From Albula goreensis (lineage: Eukaryota > Chordata > Actinopteri > Albuliformes > Albulidae): a DNA stretch of 64,000 nucleotides. The translations under genes and the position numbers were made by a program. The notes under the pieces are model-generated. The model saw only the letters and a list, made by a program, of their open reading frames with translations, was not told the DNA's origin and did no database searches. The first letter of the stretch is position 1. Each line of letters opens with the position of its first letter. Below, in pieces: positions 34,511 to 46,321 of the stretch. Where the stretch lies: positions 28,929,906 through 28,993,905 of the forward strand of contig CM040745.1 in assembly GCA_022829145.1 (NCBI GenBank), in the 5' to 3' direction.

Positions 34511-37500
34511 GCTTGAAGAATTTTGCCGTTTTGCCATTTTGACAGTCTATTGTGAAATGTATTAATTGTGCAGTACATGTATTTGGTTTGTATATTTCAC
34601 ATAAATATAATTTAATTTCCAGGTAATACACGGCTCAAAAATGAAACAAAAAAACATTTTATATCATATAGAGTCTCACTAAGGAACAGAATGCATAGAA
34701 CTAGGTAGTGAATCCTTATTTCCTCATGGCCAGGAGGCCCTTATCTCACGGGTACAGCTTAATATCTCACAGGCATGCAGACGGCTTCACATTCTACACA
34801 GGTTTCTAATCAGGCCAACACATATGTCCTGTGAATTCAGCAATTCAGCCAGTGAATCCTGCTATGATTTGTCCTTAATTTGAATTGTATGGAGCTTTAT
34901 ATTAACTATTTTGAGATATTAACGTTTGAAGAGCCACATGGGGAGATCCAATAACATAGCCTATCCATGGAAGGAAATGTGTTCACTCTTGAGTGTGCTG
35001 ACCATGGAAGGTTTATAGGATGATGCCCAGAGCTTAGGGGTTAGTTAAAAGAGTATCTAGTTGTTAAGAGAATAAGAGCAAAGATCAATTTGTTTGAGTA
35101 AAAGTGATCATGAAGCTATTCACGTTCGCCTTCATGATGCCCTTATGAACCGATTCTTGGAGGCGTTTTGAAGCATTTCAGCATTCAATGATGATGCTTG
35201 TTTCGAATGATGTATGTCTCACTCTTCTCAGACTGATCAGTGCATGAAATGGGGCCGTCATTTTCTTATCTTTAGTATGTGATGTTGAATAGCTCCTCCA
35301 TATTGCAGATGCTCCAGTGATCGCATACTGTCTATGACACTGAAGAATGATGAATGAAGTGGGTGTATATTCGGGTCGTACTCCTGCAGGAGCCTGGAAA
35401 ACAAGAAATGGTCATGAGAGAGTGATGAGCGTACCAGACTACAGCTGGCTTAACCCTTATCTTTCCCTATTGAGGCTGAGCCAATTGTTGCCATGCCAAT
35501 GCAGACCACCGACCAAAGGGAGAAAATGAAGCAGGTGGGAGTTCAACACCCAGTCACAGGACTCACATCTGCTTCCCAAACACGTGTTACTATGTGTGCC
35601 ACCTTGAGGCCCAATAATGTAACATTTTAATTTCAAAACAACACGACATTAAAATGAAATAAAATTACTTTTGCTCGTGTTCCATGCCTCACTGCTCTCA
35701 AAACAGTCTGTATTTACACAGTTCGATATATCATTAATTTACTTATAGATGTAAAATAGTTATGTATTCCTTTTTGTTTGTAAACACCCCTTTCTGAATA
35801 TTTAACCCATTCAAAATATTTGATAATACACCCTGCCCTGGAGATATAATTGTATTCTGCCATTTGATAGATGCAGGATTTTTTTTCATCACCCAGGCAG
35901 AATGAAAATTATATGCTTTATGACTGAATATGGTATCAAACTTCTCATTAATTTTCAGTTCAATATAGAACATCAACATTTCAAACCTTCTGTCAGTCTT
36001 TCTTGTGGCATTTCAATCCAGTGCCTTTTATGTTCAAAGATGAGTACCTGCGTAGCACAAATTTCTGATTGAAAGCCAGATGAATGCTACATTGATTGAT
36101 GAATATTGCTCATATGAATTCCTTTTATGAACTGAAATTCTGCAATAATAATTCTCAAAAAGCAAAACTGGTCCATACACTTACATAAGATCTAATTTAT
36201 ATATGAATCAACTGTTCTGCAATGGGTTTCTTTGGTTTATATTCAGTAGTACTAAACATGCTACTTTAGCTCTTGATGTAGCTGGAAGTGTTTCATGTGG
36301 ATCCCGTGATGCACATACATGCTATTTCATACATTACATATGCTCAAAATGGAAAGAAAGGCTACCTGACTAACTGCAGACCAGATCTCTGTTCAATGTT
36401 TCTTTCAAAAGGTCTTCTTGCAATACAGTTTGTTATGCATGAAAGGAAATGTGTTATGATTATTATTCTACGCAGTATAAATACCTGCTGTACTTTTGTA
36501 TTGAGAAATAAAATCTGAAAGTTTAGACATCAAAGCTGATTAGATCATTCCCATCCATTGGTAAACATGTCATCCCTCTTTACAGTTCCATAGTTGCCTT
36601 AGCATGTGATTTTGCAAGGACACTTTGATCCTATTGAGTTGAGAAAAAAAAAAAAAACAATGTACATTCATTCTGTAAAATGGGGTTTACAAAAGGTTTA
36701 CAGCCATGCTTTCATCCAAGGTAGATTGCCATCAAATATCTGGCTTTGAGGACTTTTTTATCAGAAATATTTGAGTGCACACTGACGTTACACACTGTGA
36801 CTGTCTGCCATCCCTCTGTGCTCAGCTATCATTTAAAAAAAGCAAAACATTTCATAAAAATCTGCTTTGAAAAAAAAACGTATTTGACCCTGTGTTCTCA
36901 TTGTAAAAATGCAATGCAAAAATAAATGTAAAAACCAGAATAAAACAACATTATTTTAGATGAGATCAGACCTCATTTGTCCATTACACTTTTCCTTTTA
37001 ACTTTTCAGTGAAAATATGGCTTTTCTTAGTATGAATGGTAAAGTTAGACATGTGTTTATCATTACAATATTTATTACATAATCTGACATGATGTAGTAG
37101 CTTTACCTTTATATGATAAACCAGCAGTGCTTTGTACTGTCTTAATTATGGGAAAAAAGAGATCTGTACCATTGAGAAGAACCTATAACAGGGGAAATAA
37201 CAAACTTTATTAAAAGCTGTAATTTAACATACAGTAGTTCTCATTAAAATTCTATATTTGCTCCAAGGAAAAGAAAGTCTTAAATTTTCAATGCATTTTG
37301 TTTCTGACATTTTTAAAAAGATATTTTCAGTTTCATTAATGATGCCATATGATCTTAGTGGTCAAAAAGTATTCCTCAATTAAGTCTCTACTCATTGTCT
37401 TCTGCTGATATCCTGACATACATGCCCCTAAGATGTTGGGAACCTTTTTTTCAATACCCAGCATGTGTCCCATTTCTCCTTTTTCATAGGGTACTCCTCC

Positions 37501-38235
37501 TCATCTTTGTTATCAGTGCATAAACATTGTAAATTTCTCTTTCCCCATATTTAGCCAAGTCTCCATAGTGCCAAGTATGTCACAGCCCCCATTTATCAGA
37601 AACATTAATATTTAAACTTCAGGAAAACTAACAGATGCACTACAAAGTATTACTCAGTCAATTTGTTTTCACCTCCTCCTTTGACCCAGTGTAACAGGAG
37701 TAGATCTGCCGCAGGTTTTCAACAATGACCCCTGCCAGCTACTCTGAAGAATACAAGATACGATTATCCTGCTGAGCTAAAGACAAAGGCCCCCAGCCAA
37801 GGAAGCAAATCATAGTCTTATTGCTTTGCCAGGGGTGATGTCACAGTCAGTAGTGGACTTTCACATATTGATTGATGGCTCTGATCTCTGCGCTCTGCTC
37901 TAGACTCCTGCAGCGTCCTCAGCTGTGGGATAAGCGTGTGTTGCATCACTGTCACCACTGAAGCAGAGGTATGCATGCTGTGGGATCCAAGCTACAGCAC
38001 ACAGAGACAGCTCCACATTGCAAATGATACGACAGCATTAGCCATCTAAGCTAAAGACCAAGGTCTCCATTCCAGCCAAGGAAAGTGCATTTTTCTTTAC
38101 CTGGGATAATATGACATCTATAGCAGATGTTAATATGTGAAATGTTGTCTTCTATACTTTGTTCCAGGGAGCATAAGCATGATGTAACAATGTAACCAGA
38201 AATGGAGCAGAAATGTGGATAAAGCGGGGGTAGTA
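34511..38235. other. AT-rich non-coding stretch
   Basis: No gene or repeat family supported. Positions 35090-35420 are repeat-free and relatively GC-rich, possibly conserved non-coding DNA (inference). Confidence 0.4.
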
Positions 38236-38545
38236 CAGTAATCCCCCACCAACTGTGGGGGTTATGTTCTTAAAAAGTACCATGGTTGGTGAATCCACAG
38301 ATGGTGAAGCTAACTGTTTATGGGGAGAATAGGGTTTAGGGGAACCTTAGCCAAAGTTTCAAATATGTAATATGTAATATTTAAAAGACTTTATTACACA
38401 CTACACTGTTACTACACTACTGTGCATACAAAATCAAGCAAATACAGCAATTAACAAAACGCTGGTTTACCTTAAAATTTACACATTCATCACATTCCTA
38501 GCTCTTGTTCGCTGGCTTGTCATTACCAGAATTGTTTTCTGAAAG

Positions 38546-38553
38546 TCTTAGAC
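38546..38553. repeat. Left target-site duplication of the hAT element
   Basis: Sequence tcttagac, repeated exactly at 39459-39466 on the other side of the element. Eight base pairs is the length expected for hAT. Confidence 0.95.
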
Positions 38554-39458
38554 CAGGGGTCGCCAACACGTCGCCCGCGGGCACCTGGTCGCCCGCAGGG
38601 ACCACATGAGTCGCCCACAGGACATGTTCTAAAAGTAGCACTCGTCACCATGGAGCTCCGTCTAAAAATTGTATTTAATTGTGTTGCTGTTCTTTTTGAT
38701 CAATAACACTTGCATTGATATAGATGTGAAAATGACAATTTTGAATTTAAAATTTAAAAAACAAAAATGTTTTATTCATATATGAACTCATAGCCATAGT
38801 TCAATATCGCGCACAAGACGCACCTTCGTCTCACTCTTTGCTGCGACCAGCTAGCAGGTGCAGCAACGATGGGGAGTTAGATGCGGTTTTTTACCCCCAC
38901 AAAATAAAGAAAAAAATGACAGAAAAGCGAAAGAAAACGTATCATTTTTACTGTGATTAGGAGGAAGAGTTCTTTTTTACAAAAGTGAAAGAAAAGTGTG
39001 TATGTCTCAGTAGCGGGGCGATGTGGAGAGACATTTCAATACTTGTCACAAAAGCTTCCATGCTAACTACCCACCTGGCAGCGCACTACAGGCAGAAAAA
39101 GCCCGTGAGTTAAAGGCAGCTTTGGGCAAACAGCAGTCTTTTTTCAGGAGGCCGGTGAAAAAGTCACAAAAAGCAACTGAAGCTTAATTTAGAGCTGCAA
39201 ATTTTATGATAAAGAACAAAAAAGTATTGTGAAATTATTGTATAAAATTATTGTGAGGAATCATTAACACTAACATGTGATCAGACAGTCTCTTCACGTT
39301 TATTATTTTTATTTATTATTATTATTGAAAATAACATTATTATTAAAGGTGAACCGTGAAACTTTGTTATTCAGTAAGGTTGTATCAAAGAAGTAGCCCG
39401 TCGTATTACTCAGTATCCTTGAAGTAGCTCTCAGTCTCAAAAAGCTTGGTGACCCCTG
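38554..39458 (+). mobile_element. hAT (Charlie-like) transposon, internally deleted
   Basis: The 905-bp element starts caggggtcgccaac and ends in the near complement cttggtgacccctg. An exact 8-bp target duplication (tcttagac) flanks it. It lies entirely inside the Tigger-like element, so it is younger. The interior keeps a piece of the transposase N-terminus (see next entry), but the catalytic and dimerisation domains are gone. Confidence 0.92.
38916..39230 (+). pseudogene. hAT transposase N-terminal (BED zinc finger) remnant
   Basis: In one frame the remnant reads MTEKRKKTYHFYCD, a stop, then FFFTKVKEKCVCL. A deletion shifts the frame, which then reads ERHFNTCHKSFHANYPPGSA and later AEKARELKAALGKQQSFF up to a stop at 39185. 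FRAANFMIKNKK follows. This is the usual start of Charlie-type hAT transposases, also seen in host genes derived from them such as GTF2IRD2. The second cysteine of the zinc-finger CxxC pair is lost (CLSS in place of CLxC) and the linker to the histidine half is deleted, so the finger cannot fold. Confidence 0.8.
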
Positions 39459-39847
39459 TCTTAGACCAATGAAGATAAAAGACGAAGTGGAATATGGGAA
39501 GCTGCCTTTGCTGTGATGTTGCTGGCTGATGACTGAAAAGTCATGCTGTAATTTCTCCATTTATATCATTTTGCCACTTTTCCCTTCGCTGTCATGGGTG
39601 CAAAATGTTCAATAAAATGCTGTGCTAAATTGATTTGTATGCATTTGGAAGAGTGTAGTGTGTAATGAGAACCTAAAGAACATTAGGTATTTGTAGCTTT
39701 GGTTAAGGTTCCACTAACCTCACAAACCGTATATATATATATATATAAGAGTCACAGACCCACAGTTGGTGAATGAGTGTACATTTTTTTAACCACGTGT
39801 AAATGAATTCTGCGGTTGGAGAACCCAAGGTTGGCGAGGGATTACTG

Positions 39848-40836
39848 TACTGAAGACTAAGGGAGGAACTTTCTCCCCATTTTCATGGACAAATCCATGT
39901 CTGTGTAGATGGTTATTCCACAGTTGCAAAGTGTGGAATAACCACCTGTAAGTTCTGAATGGATTTTTTTTTCCATGACCAGTTCATCAGAAGCTTACTT
40001 TAACAAGGGCAGTTTTAAATTGGCTTCCAAACCATTTAACTTAAACATGTCTATTCAGTCAAGGGTAATTAGAATAATCATTTCTTATGCCTGGCGTGAA
40101 AATGTATTTAGGGGAACATTCAATTTAACCTCAAGATTGATTGACTGGTATTGTGTATTGTGCTTTGACACTATTTATGTATTTTCTGTCCTCTAAAATT
40201 CTATTAGCATGCTGAGGAAATCTACTTTTTAAAAAGTGGCTTAAAGAAAAGTATTTATTTGGACAATTTTATAAAACTGTCATGAAAACATATACTGCTC
40301 AGAGTGAAACAACCATAAAATGTATCACATTTGTTTTTCGCAATGTTCAGAAAAAGGCATAACCCAACCTTTCACTGCAGCTTTTAGGGTGCATTCTTTT
40401 ATGCATTGTGAATGTCTATTGACTGGGTGCCTTCTCTAAAATACTCTTCCATGTATCATGCTTCTTCCTCTTTTGTGACTAGTTTGAAGGAGTACCATGT
40501 ATTTTTCCACTGTGTCTAGCTTGCAATCTCTAACATTACCTCTGTTGTTAAAGCACAATCTATTAAATGGTTAATCAACAGAAAATTGCACAGTGGGAAG
40601 TATTTACTTTGACATAGACTCTAGTGCAAGAAGTATCCATCACTGTTAAGTTAAATTCCAGAGTTAAAAGTATGAATTTACTTTGAAGCAGACAGGTCAA
40701 AGTTCTTAGTTAATCCCCTTTTATTTATTCCTTTGATGTGTTAAACATAATTCCTTATTAATGACCTCGCAGTCATATTCACTTTAAGGGGGCTACTTTA
40801 AAAAATGAATTGGATCTTGAAAAGAAGCATTGATAA

Positions 40837-40838
<2 letters not shown>
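39848..40838. other. AT-rich non-coding stretch
   Basis: No gene or repeat recognised. Confidence 0.45.

Positions 40839-40870
<32 letters not shown>
40839..40870. repeat. (CA)16 microsatellite
   Basis: Pure CA dinucleotides, followed by aaacatgcacac. Confidence 0.96.
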
Positions 40871-40875
<5 letters not shown>

Positions 40876-42660
40876 TGCACACCTTTTTAAAACCATACCT
40901 TTTTAACCACAGCACCAGCTTCCCATTCTGATGAAGTAATTAGAGCACTTCCATCACTGCTAATGCGAAGGTAAGAAGCATGACACAGGCTGCAGTATTT
41001 GTGACCTGCTCTCTGAACAAAAGTGGTGGTATAAGACTGGTTTTTTCACAATGAAGGCAAATTATGCCAGCAAAGATGAGGTCTTGAGGTGTACCTATAT
41101 ATATAGAATTCCACTACTGCATAATTATAGCCACAAGGCTGGATAATAAAGAGCTATGTTTCTGATGAAAATTGCTTTTCAGAGAAATATATGTGAACAT
41201 GTTTGAAGTGTGTCATCCATCCTGTAGTAGAATTGAAAGGATAGTTCAAAAAGACATTCATTAGATGAAAAAACAATAAAACAATATTTAGGCATAGTCC
41301 ATGTGACTTGGAATTAGCAAAATGTCCAAATAGTATTGAAATACAGACATCACCTTTTGTAAATGTTCCAATTTCATGGAACATTTACATTTCCCTTTAC
41401 CCTTTCTAAAACACTTTGTACAATTTTAATATTTTAAATGCATTTCTGTTTTGATGCATTTTTGTTTAATGCTCATCTTTTTACATGAGTGATAACAAAG
41501 TACTTGGTATTCATAAAGTTAACCACACAAACCACAACCTCACTGCTGCAGGGTTACTGCAAACCTGATTATGCAAAATATGAACAGAACATGCTTAAAC
41601 CTCACAGTTAAGAGTTTTATCAATAGAAATCTAGCTAATTTAATTAAAGTAAAATGCATCCAAACTCAAATTAATACAGTAATTCATATTGTGTAATGTT
41701 TTCAATTGGACAATGATGTAAATATTCCTTTGATTTAACACACTGATATGGCATTCCACAGGTACATCTACAGAAGCATATAACATCATCATTCTCTTCA
41801 TTGTTTCCACAAGACTAAAGATTCAGTCTTGGCTTGTAATACACTAATGCAATATAGAGAACCAAAAACAGATAAATTAGCCATGCTCATTTAATTACCA
41901 TTTCTTGGGTAGTTTAATTTCCATAAGAGGAGAAACATACTGCTGAGATCACTGTGTATTTTAGCCAACAGAATCATCATTTAACTTAAAATACCTGTAT
42001 CATCTGCTGAAGGCACAAATTAATTCTCCTCTCCCTCCTCCTCATAAGTCTTCCTTTTAATTAAGCCAGGATAATATGGTGCCACACATTCTTTTAAAGA
42101 GTCCCAGCTCACTTCTGACTTTAGAACTTGTCCTGACCAGATGACCATCCCACCCTCAGAACGGTCCTTGACTCAACGTGCTCATTCCATACTTTCAATC
42201 TGAAATAACAGGAAGTGGAACGGCCCCCTTACCCAACTTTAAGTGAATTATGACATCTTCATGGCTTATGCATTATTACAATATTAACATAAACTAATGT
42301 AATCTTGATAAATTTTTACCCAACATCACATGCACTGTGACAATGGGGAGTCAGCTCTCTCAGCACTCTGTTTTGCTGACTCCTAGAGTGGTGTTAAAGT
42401 TACCAAATGCTAAAAAACACAGGTAGGGTGTTTATAAATATTTAAGAAGTGTATAAGAGTGCACCTTCTTTAGTTACTGTCCAAGGCAAAATTATCTCCA
42501 TGTATCCAGTTAGTGCCAATAGACTTAATTTGTTTTATTGACAGACATATAGACTTATCTTAATTACATTAGAGATTTTATCTTTGACCATGTTTCCCAG
42601 GATTGCTGACCAGCATAATAACAGCTATAGCTTCAGTAATATTGTGTGCACTAAATATTT
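40871..42660. other. AT-rich non-coding stretch
   Basis: No gene or repeat family supported. Confidence 0.45.
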
Positions 42661-42955
42661 ACCCCCTGGGAACAATATATGATGACGAGCAGAGGAATAG
42701 GAGAAATATATCTCCCCTCCCTTGAGAAAATATGCACTAAAGATGAAAAAAGGCACTATTCACCCCCCAGAGCAAAAATACATAAGTAAAGGAGATGCTC
42801 ATCTCCTAGGGTCAAAACAAGCAGAGAGGAAAGCAGAAGAGTACTGGAATATATTCACCTCATGGGGGAAATGCACAAGAGAGTAGAGGGGTATGGGAAA
42901 TAGTTTCCCAGGGGAAACACATACAGCAAAACAGACTAGTAGAGGAAATATAAAT
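42661..42955. repeat. Degenerate ~50-bp minisatellite, about 6 units
   Basis: A purine-rich unit (roughly gggaaatatgcacaa, then agagtagaggaa, then a tattc/ctccc separator) recurs at about 42667, 42723, 42769, 42810, 42863 and 42911. Unit length is 42-56 bp and the copies are strongly diverged. The array is G/A-rich on the plus strand with C-rich separators. No open frame spans it. Confidence 0.6.
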
Positions 42956-45279
42956 ACAAGCTTAGCTCATCTTAGACAACATTTAGATGTTACACTTTGC
43001 AGCTATATTATGTTATTTTACTGTCACAAAAATAGCAACTTCAGCTCTTTAAGACTTATTTCCTCAACAGAGCAAAGTGTGATGGGCAATTTTATGAATA
43101 GTTTGTAAAAAAAAAATATTTTTTTCTCTTTAAGAAGCAGTTCACAATGATTTTAAAGTCATAGTTTAATTACAAAATATGCATAAAAACTATTGTTAAA
43201 GACATAATTGTTGACGTTTTAATACGATTTGGAGAAAAGGGGAAGGATAAATCAACCGAAGCTACTTACAGGTGCCTGTTTACATACTACATAAACATAA
43301 CTATTTCATCATGAGGGGAAAAGTTCTCTTTTTTCCCTAAAACACCCACTTTAATTTGCTGGTAGCAAGAAAAGATGTTATAATATTTACTGGCTAGACT
43401 GTAAATAGGTTGGTTGCAACTGGCAACACATGTGCCATCACATACCCTAGAAATCCAATTTTCTCATTCTCTAAATGGATTGTCTTCTGTATGAATTCAA
43501 TAAAAGTAAAGAAAAGATTCAAGAGATAACAAGCCTAATATTTTCAATTTTGTCGAGATGTCAAACCATTTTGGGTTGCTGCCTGTAACACTGGTGTCAT
43601 TTTATATAGATAAAACAGGACATTCCAATAAGAAGACTGCTATCTAGTCAGCTATCTAGTGCTATGTCCATAGTAAATTACTCTATCTGACCAATTTCCT
43701 GATAGCTAGCTGGTAAAGTTTTGTAGTGCATTGGATCTGAAGGACACAACTTCCTCTCACTCTCTCCAGAAGACACACTGGGGGTTAGACATGCACCAAA
43801 ATTCACAAAATATCAAACAGCACCTGATATCTTGCCAAAAGCATAAGATCAGGGTTTTAAAAGAAAATACTTGTTACAGTCACTTTTTCTCAGTTTACTG
43901 AGAAACACTGTCAACACTGATGGGAGGTGACAGTATGTGATATATACTGAAAGTGATCCTGTGTATGTATATAAAATATCACTGATAATGGCTCCATCCC
44001 AAGTTAGAACTACAGAACAGGAGATGAATTGAACCTAGGCTCAATTTTTGCTCCTGGCTAAGCTGGCAAAGGAGTGATAAACATTACATGGAAGATTTTT
44101 GGAGTTTCTGGGAGGGGTGGGGCAAATATGAAAAAAAAAATCCTTAGAGAGGTGTTATGTGCACCTCAGCACAGCCTTACATCATATTCAGAATACCAAG
44201 CAGGAATGTGAGAAGTGATGATATAATATACAGTACTTTTAAAATGTAGACAGGAAATTTCTGATTACACTTTTCAAGTTACTGGTAAGAAGTACCTTTA
44301 AAACTTCCTGCAGTCACTGTAAATGTTACTATTTCTACATCATTTGTCCAACTAATGATTGTGTTTAAGTTCTGTGGGCTGTTTGCTGAGTTACGACAGT
44401 CAGCTAACATGAGCTACCTATTACTAGCTATACTATATTTGCAACAAAAACACCACCATTACATTGACCGAAATAAATGACCCAAATCAGTTGTGATTCA
44501 ATTGATCTTTACACTTGGGCAAATGTATTTAAGTAAATGGTTATTGCTACACCTATGGCAATGGACATTAAACTGAAAAAAAAATACAGAAAATTAGAGT
44601 GAGAGCAGTCTGTGCTCTGAACATACAAGCAAAATGAAGGGAATGAAAATGGAAATATACAGGGAGATGCCATCAATATGGACATACATTTTGAGTGTGC
44701 AAACAGAATTTACAGTGCAAGAATGAGCACATCTCTATGACAGTAGGCAGAATATGACCATATAAACATGTGTATGTCAGCACTCTCTGTTTACCATCTA
44801 AGTATGGTAGCCTGCCTAGAAGTGTTTTTTAATCACTATTGTAAATCTTGCCAATATTCTGTCTTGGACAAACATTTTTAGCTTGTTATGATCAGTCTTG
44901 ATGTACTGCAGCTCTTCAAACTTTTTTTACCCCAGTTTTTTCCCTGTTTTATTGGCTGTCTTCAGATCTAAAAAGCTTTATATGTAGTTTTCTGACAGAT
45001 TATTTAATTACCTTTCACTTTGGCACACTGATGTACTATTTTAAACAGAGCCCCAGATCTAAACGAAGCCAATATTTTTTTCTCTTTTTAAGAAGAGGAT
45101 GGAGCAGTAAAATCTGAAACATAACTGACAGTATAACAGACTATGCCGAATTGATATCACAATTTAAAATTGTACCCACATGAGAACTGGAGCCAAGCAC
45201 AGCAGAATAGTTGATCAAGTGAACCCAAATGTCAGGTGAAATCAGCGTCTTCTTTACACATTGGAATCACTGAACAGAC
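42956..45279. other. AT-rich non-coding stretch
   Basis: No gene or repeat family supported. Contains a short 11-bp tandem duplication (gctatctagt...) near 43640. Confidence 0.4.
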
Positions 45280-45610
45280 TGTCATACTGTGAGGAATCCA
45301 GTGTCTCATTCAGTTTGTGCGTTTTGTTTTCACTTCCGTGTTTCCCCTGTTTTCTGTGCCGTGTGCTTGTGTTAATGTTTCCCTCATGTGTTCCCTGCTT
45401 AATTGTTTTATTGATCGATTGTTTCATTGTTAAATGTCTAATTACCTGCCCTGTTTCACCTGCCCGTTTTCACACCTGTTTCCTGTTTAGTCCTCTTTAG
45501 GTTTGTATTTAAACTCCATGTGGTTCTGTCTCTGTGGTTAGTTCTTTCAGTATTTTTTTCCCTCCTGTGTGTGGTCCAATAGTTTTTCTTATCTCCTCCA
45601 CTTGTCCCCC

Positions 45611-45641
<31 letters not shown>

Positions 45642-46321
45642 ACTATTTGCAACTGAAAAATGTAAATATATTGAGTCAATGTGGATATGTTTGAAAAAGC
45701 AAACAATAATGTTTCCCTATTAATGTAAATTTTCCGATTACTGTTCTGGCACTTAAGTGTTGGTAAATCCCTTGTCATATTTTAGAACTTTTAGATGGTG
45801 AAATATTATGTGGGATGGTCTTTTAATCTGACTGGTTGTGAACACAATGATGTCACCCAGAAACGTGATAGACTTCCATGGTATAATGCATCAATGTATC
45901 CTTCCTTTTTGGGGAGACGGGGAGGCAAGTAAAGAATGCTAATTCTCAGTTTCCGGGGGAGACGAGGTGGTAGTGGAGGAGAGGAGGAGATGAAATCTCA
46001 GTATTGGAACACACCCCCTGTCTCTCAACCAGCTTTCTACTCATGTTTGCCTTTCTATTTCCTGCCTGTTTTTCTTGACCTCTCTTTTGGATTCTGTCTT
46101 TGTCTGATTACTGTGTCTTCTGGATCTGGACCTTTCACCCGTGTACCTGTCTCTGCCTTTTGGATCTCCCTTTTGCACTTTTGCCATGACTTTCTGGTTT
46201 TGCCCTCTGCCTGTTCTCAGTTCTCTCTGCTCTGATTTTTGGATTGTGTTTTTGGAATTGATTTTGGATAAACATTTGTTAATTCCACATCCACATCTGA
46301 GTCCCTGTCTGAGCCCTGACA
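45280..46321 (+). mobile_element. Solo LTR fossil, Gypsy-like
   Basis: Starts tgtcatactgtg and ends gagccctgaca, giving the canonical TG...CA ends. The T- and C-rich body, a promoter-like middle (tttgtatttaaactccatg) and the terminal ttggataaaca followed by catctgagtccctgtctgag match the style of fish Ty3/Gypsy LTRs. No internal protein-coding region is attached, so it is probably a solo LTR left by recombination. A 29-bp A run (45611-45639) and the sequence around it may be a later insertion. No clear target duplication was seen, which suggests some age. It is a non-functional fossil. Confidence 0.55.
45611..45639. repeat. (A)29 homopolymer
   Basis: Pure A run directly after a ccccc, inside the LTR fossil. 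This could be the tail of a retroposed insert or a slippage product. Confidence 0.97.

Larger units (their letters stand above)
38236..39847. mobile_element. Tigger/pogo-like non-autonomous transposon, interrupted
   Basis: Ends are cagtaatcccccaccaac and, read in reverse, cagtaatccctcgccaac, flanked by TA on both sides (38234-38235 and 39848-39849), as in the Tc1/mariner superfamily. The similarity between the two halves continues far inside: ggaaccttagccaaag on the left pairs with ctttggttaaggttcc on the right, and attacacactacact also recurs inverted, so the element has long imperfect inverted repeats. It carries no transposase. Without the inserted hAT element and its duplicated target it would be about 700 bp. 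Confidence 0.8.
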
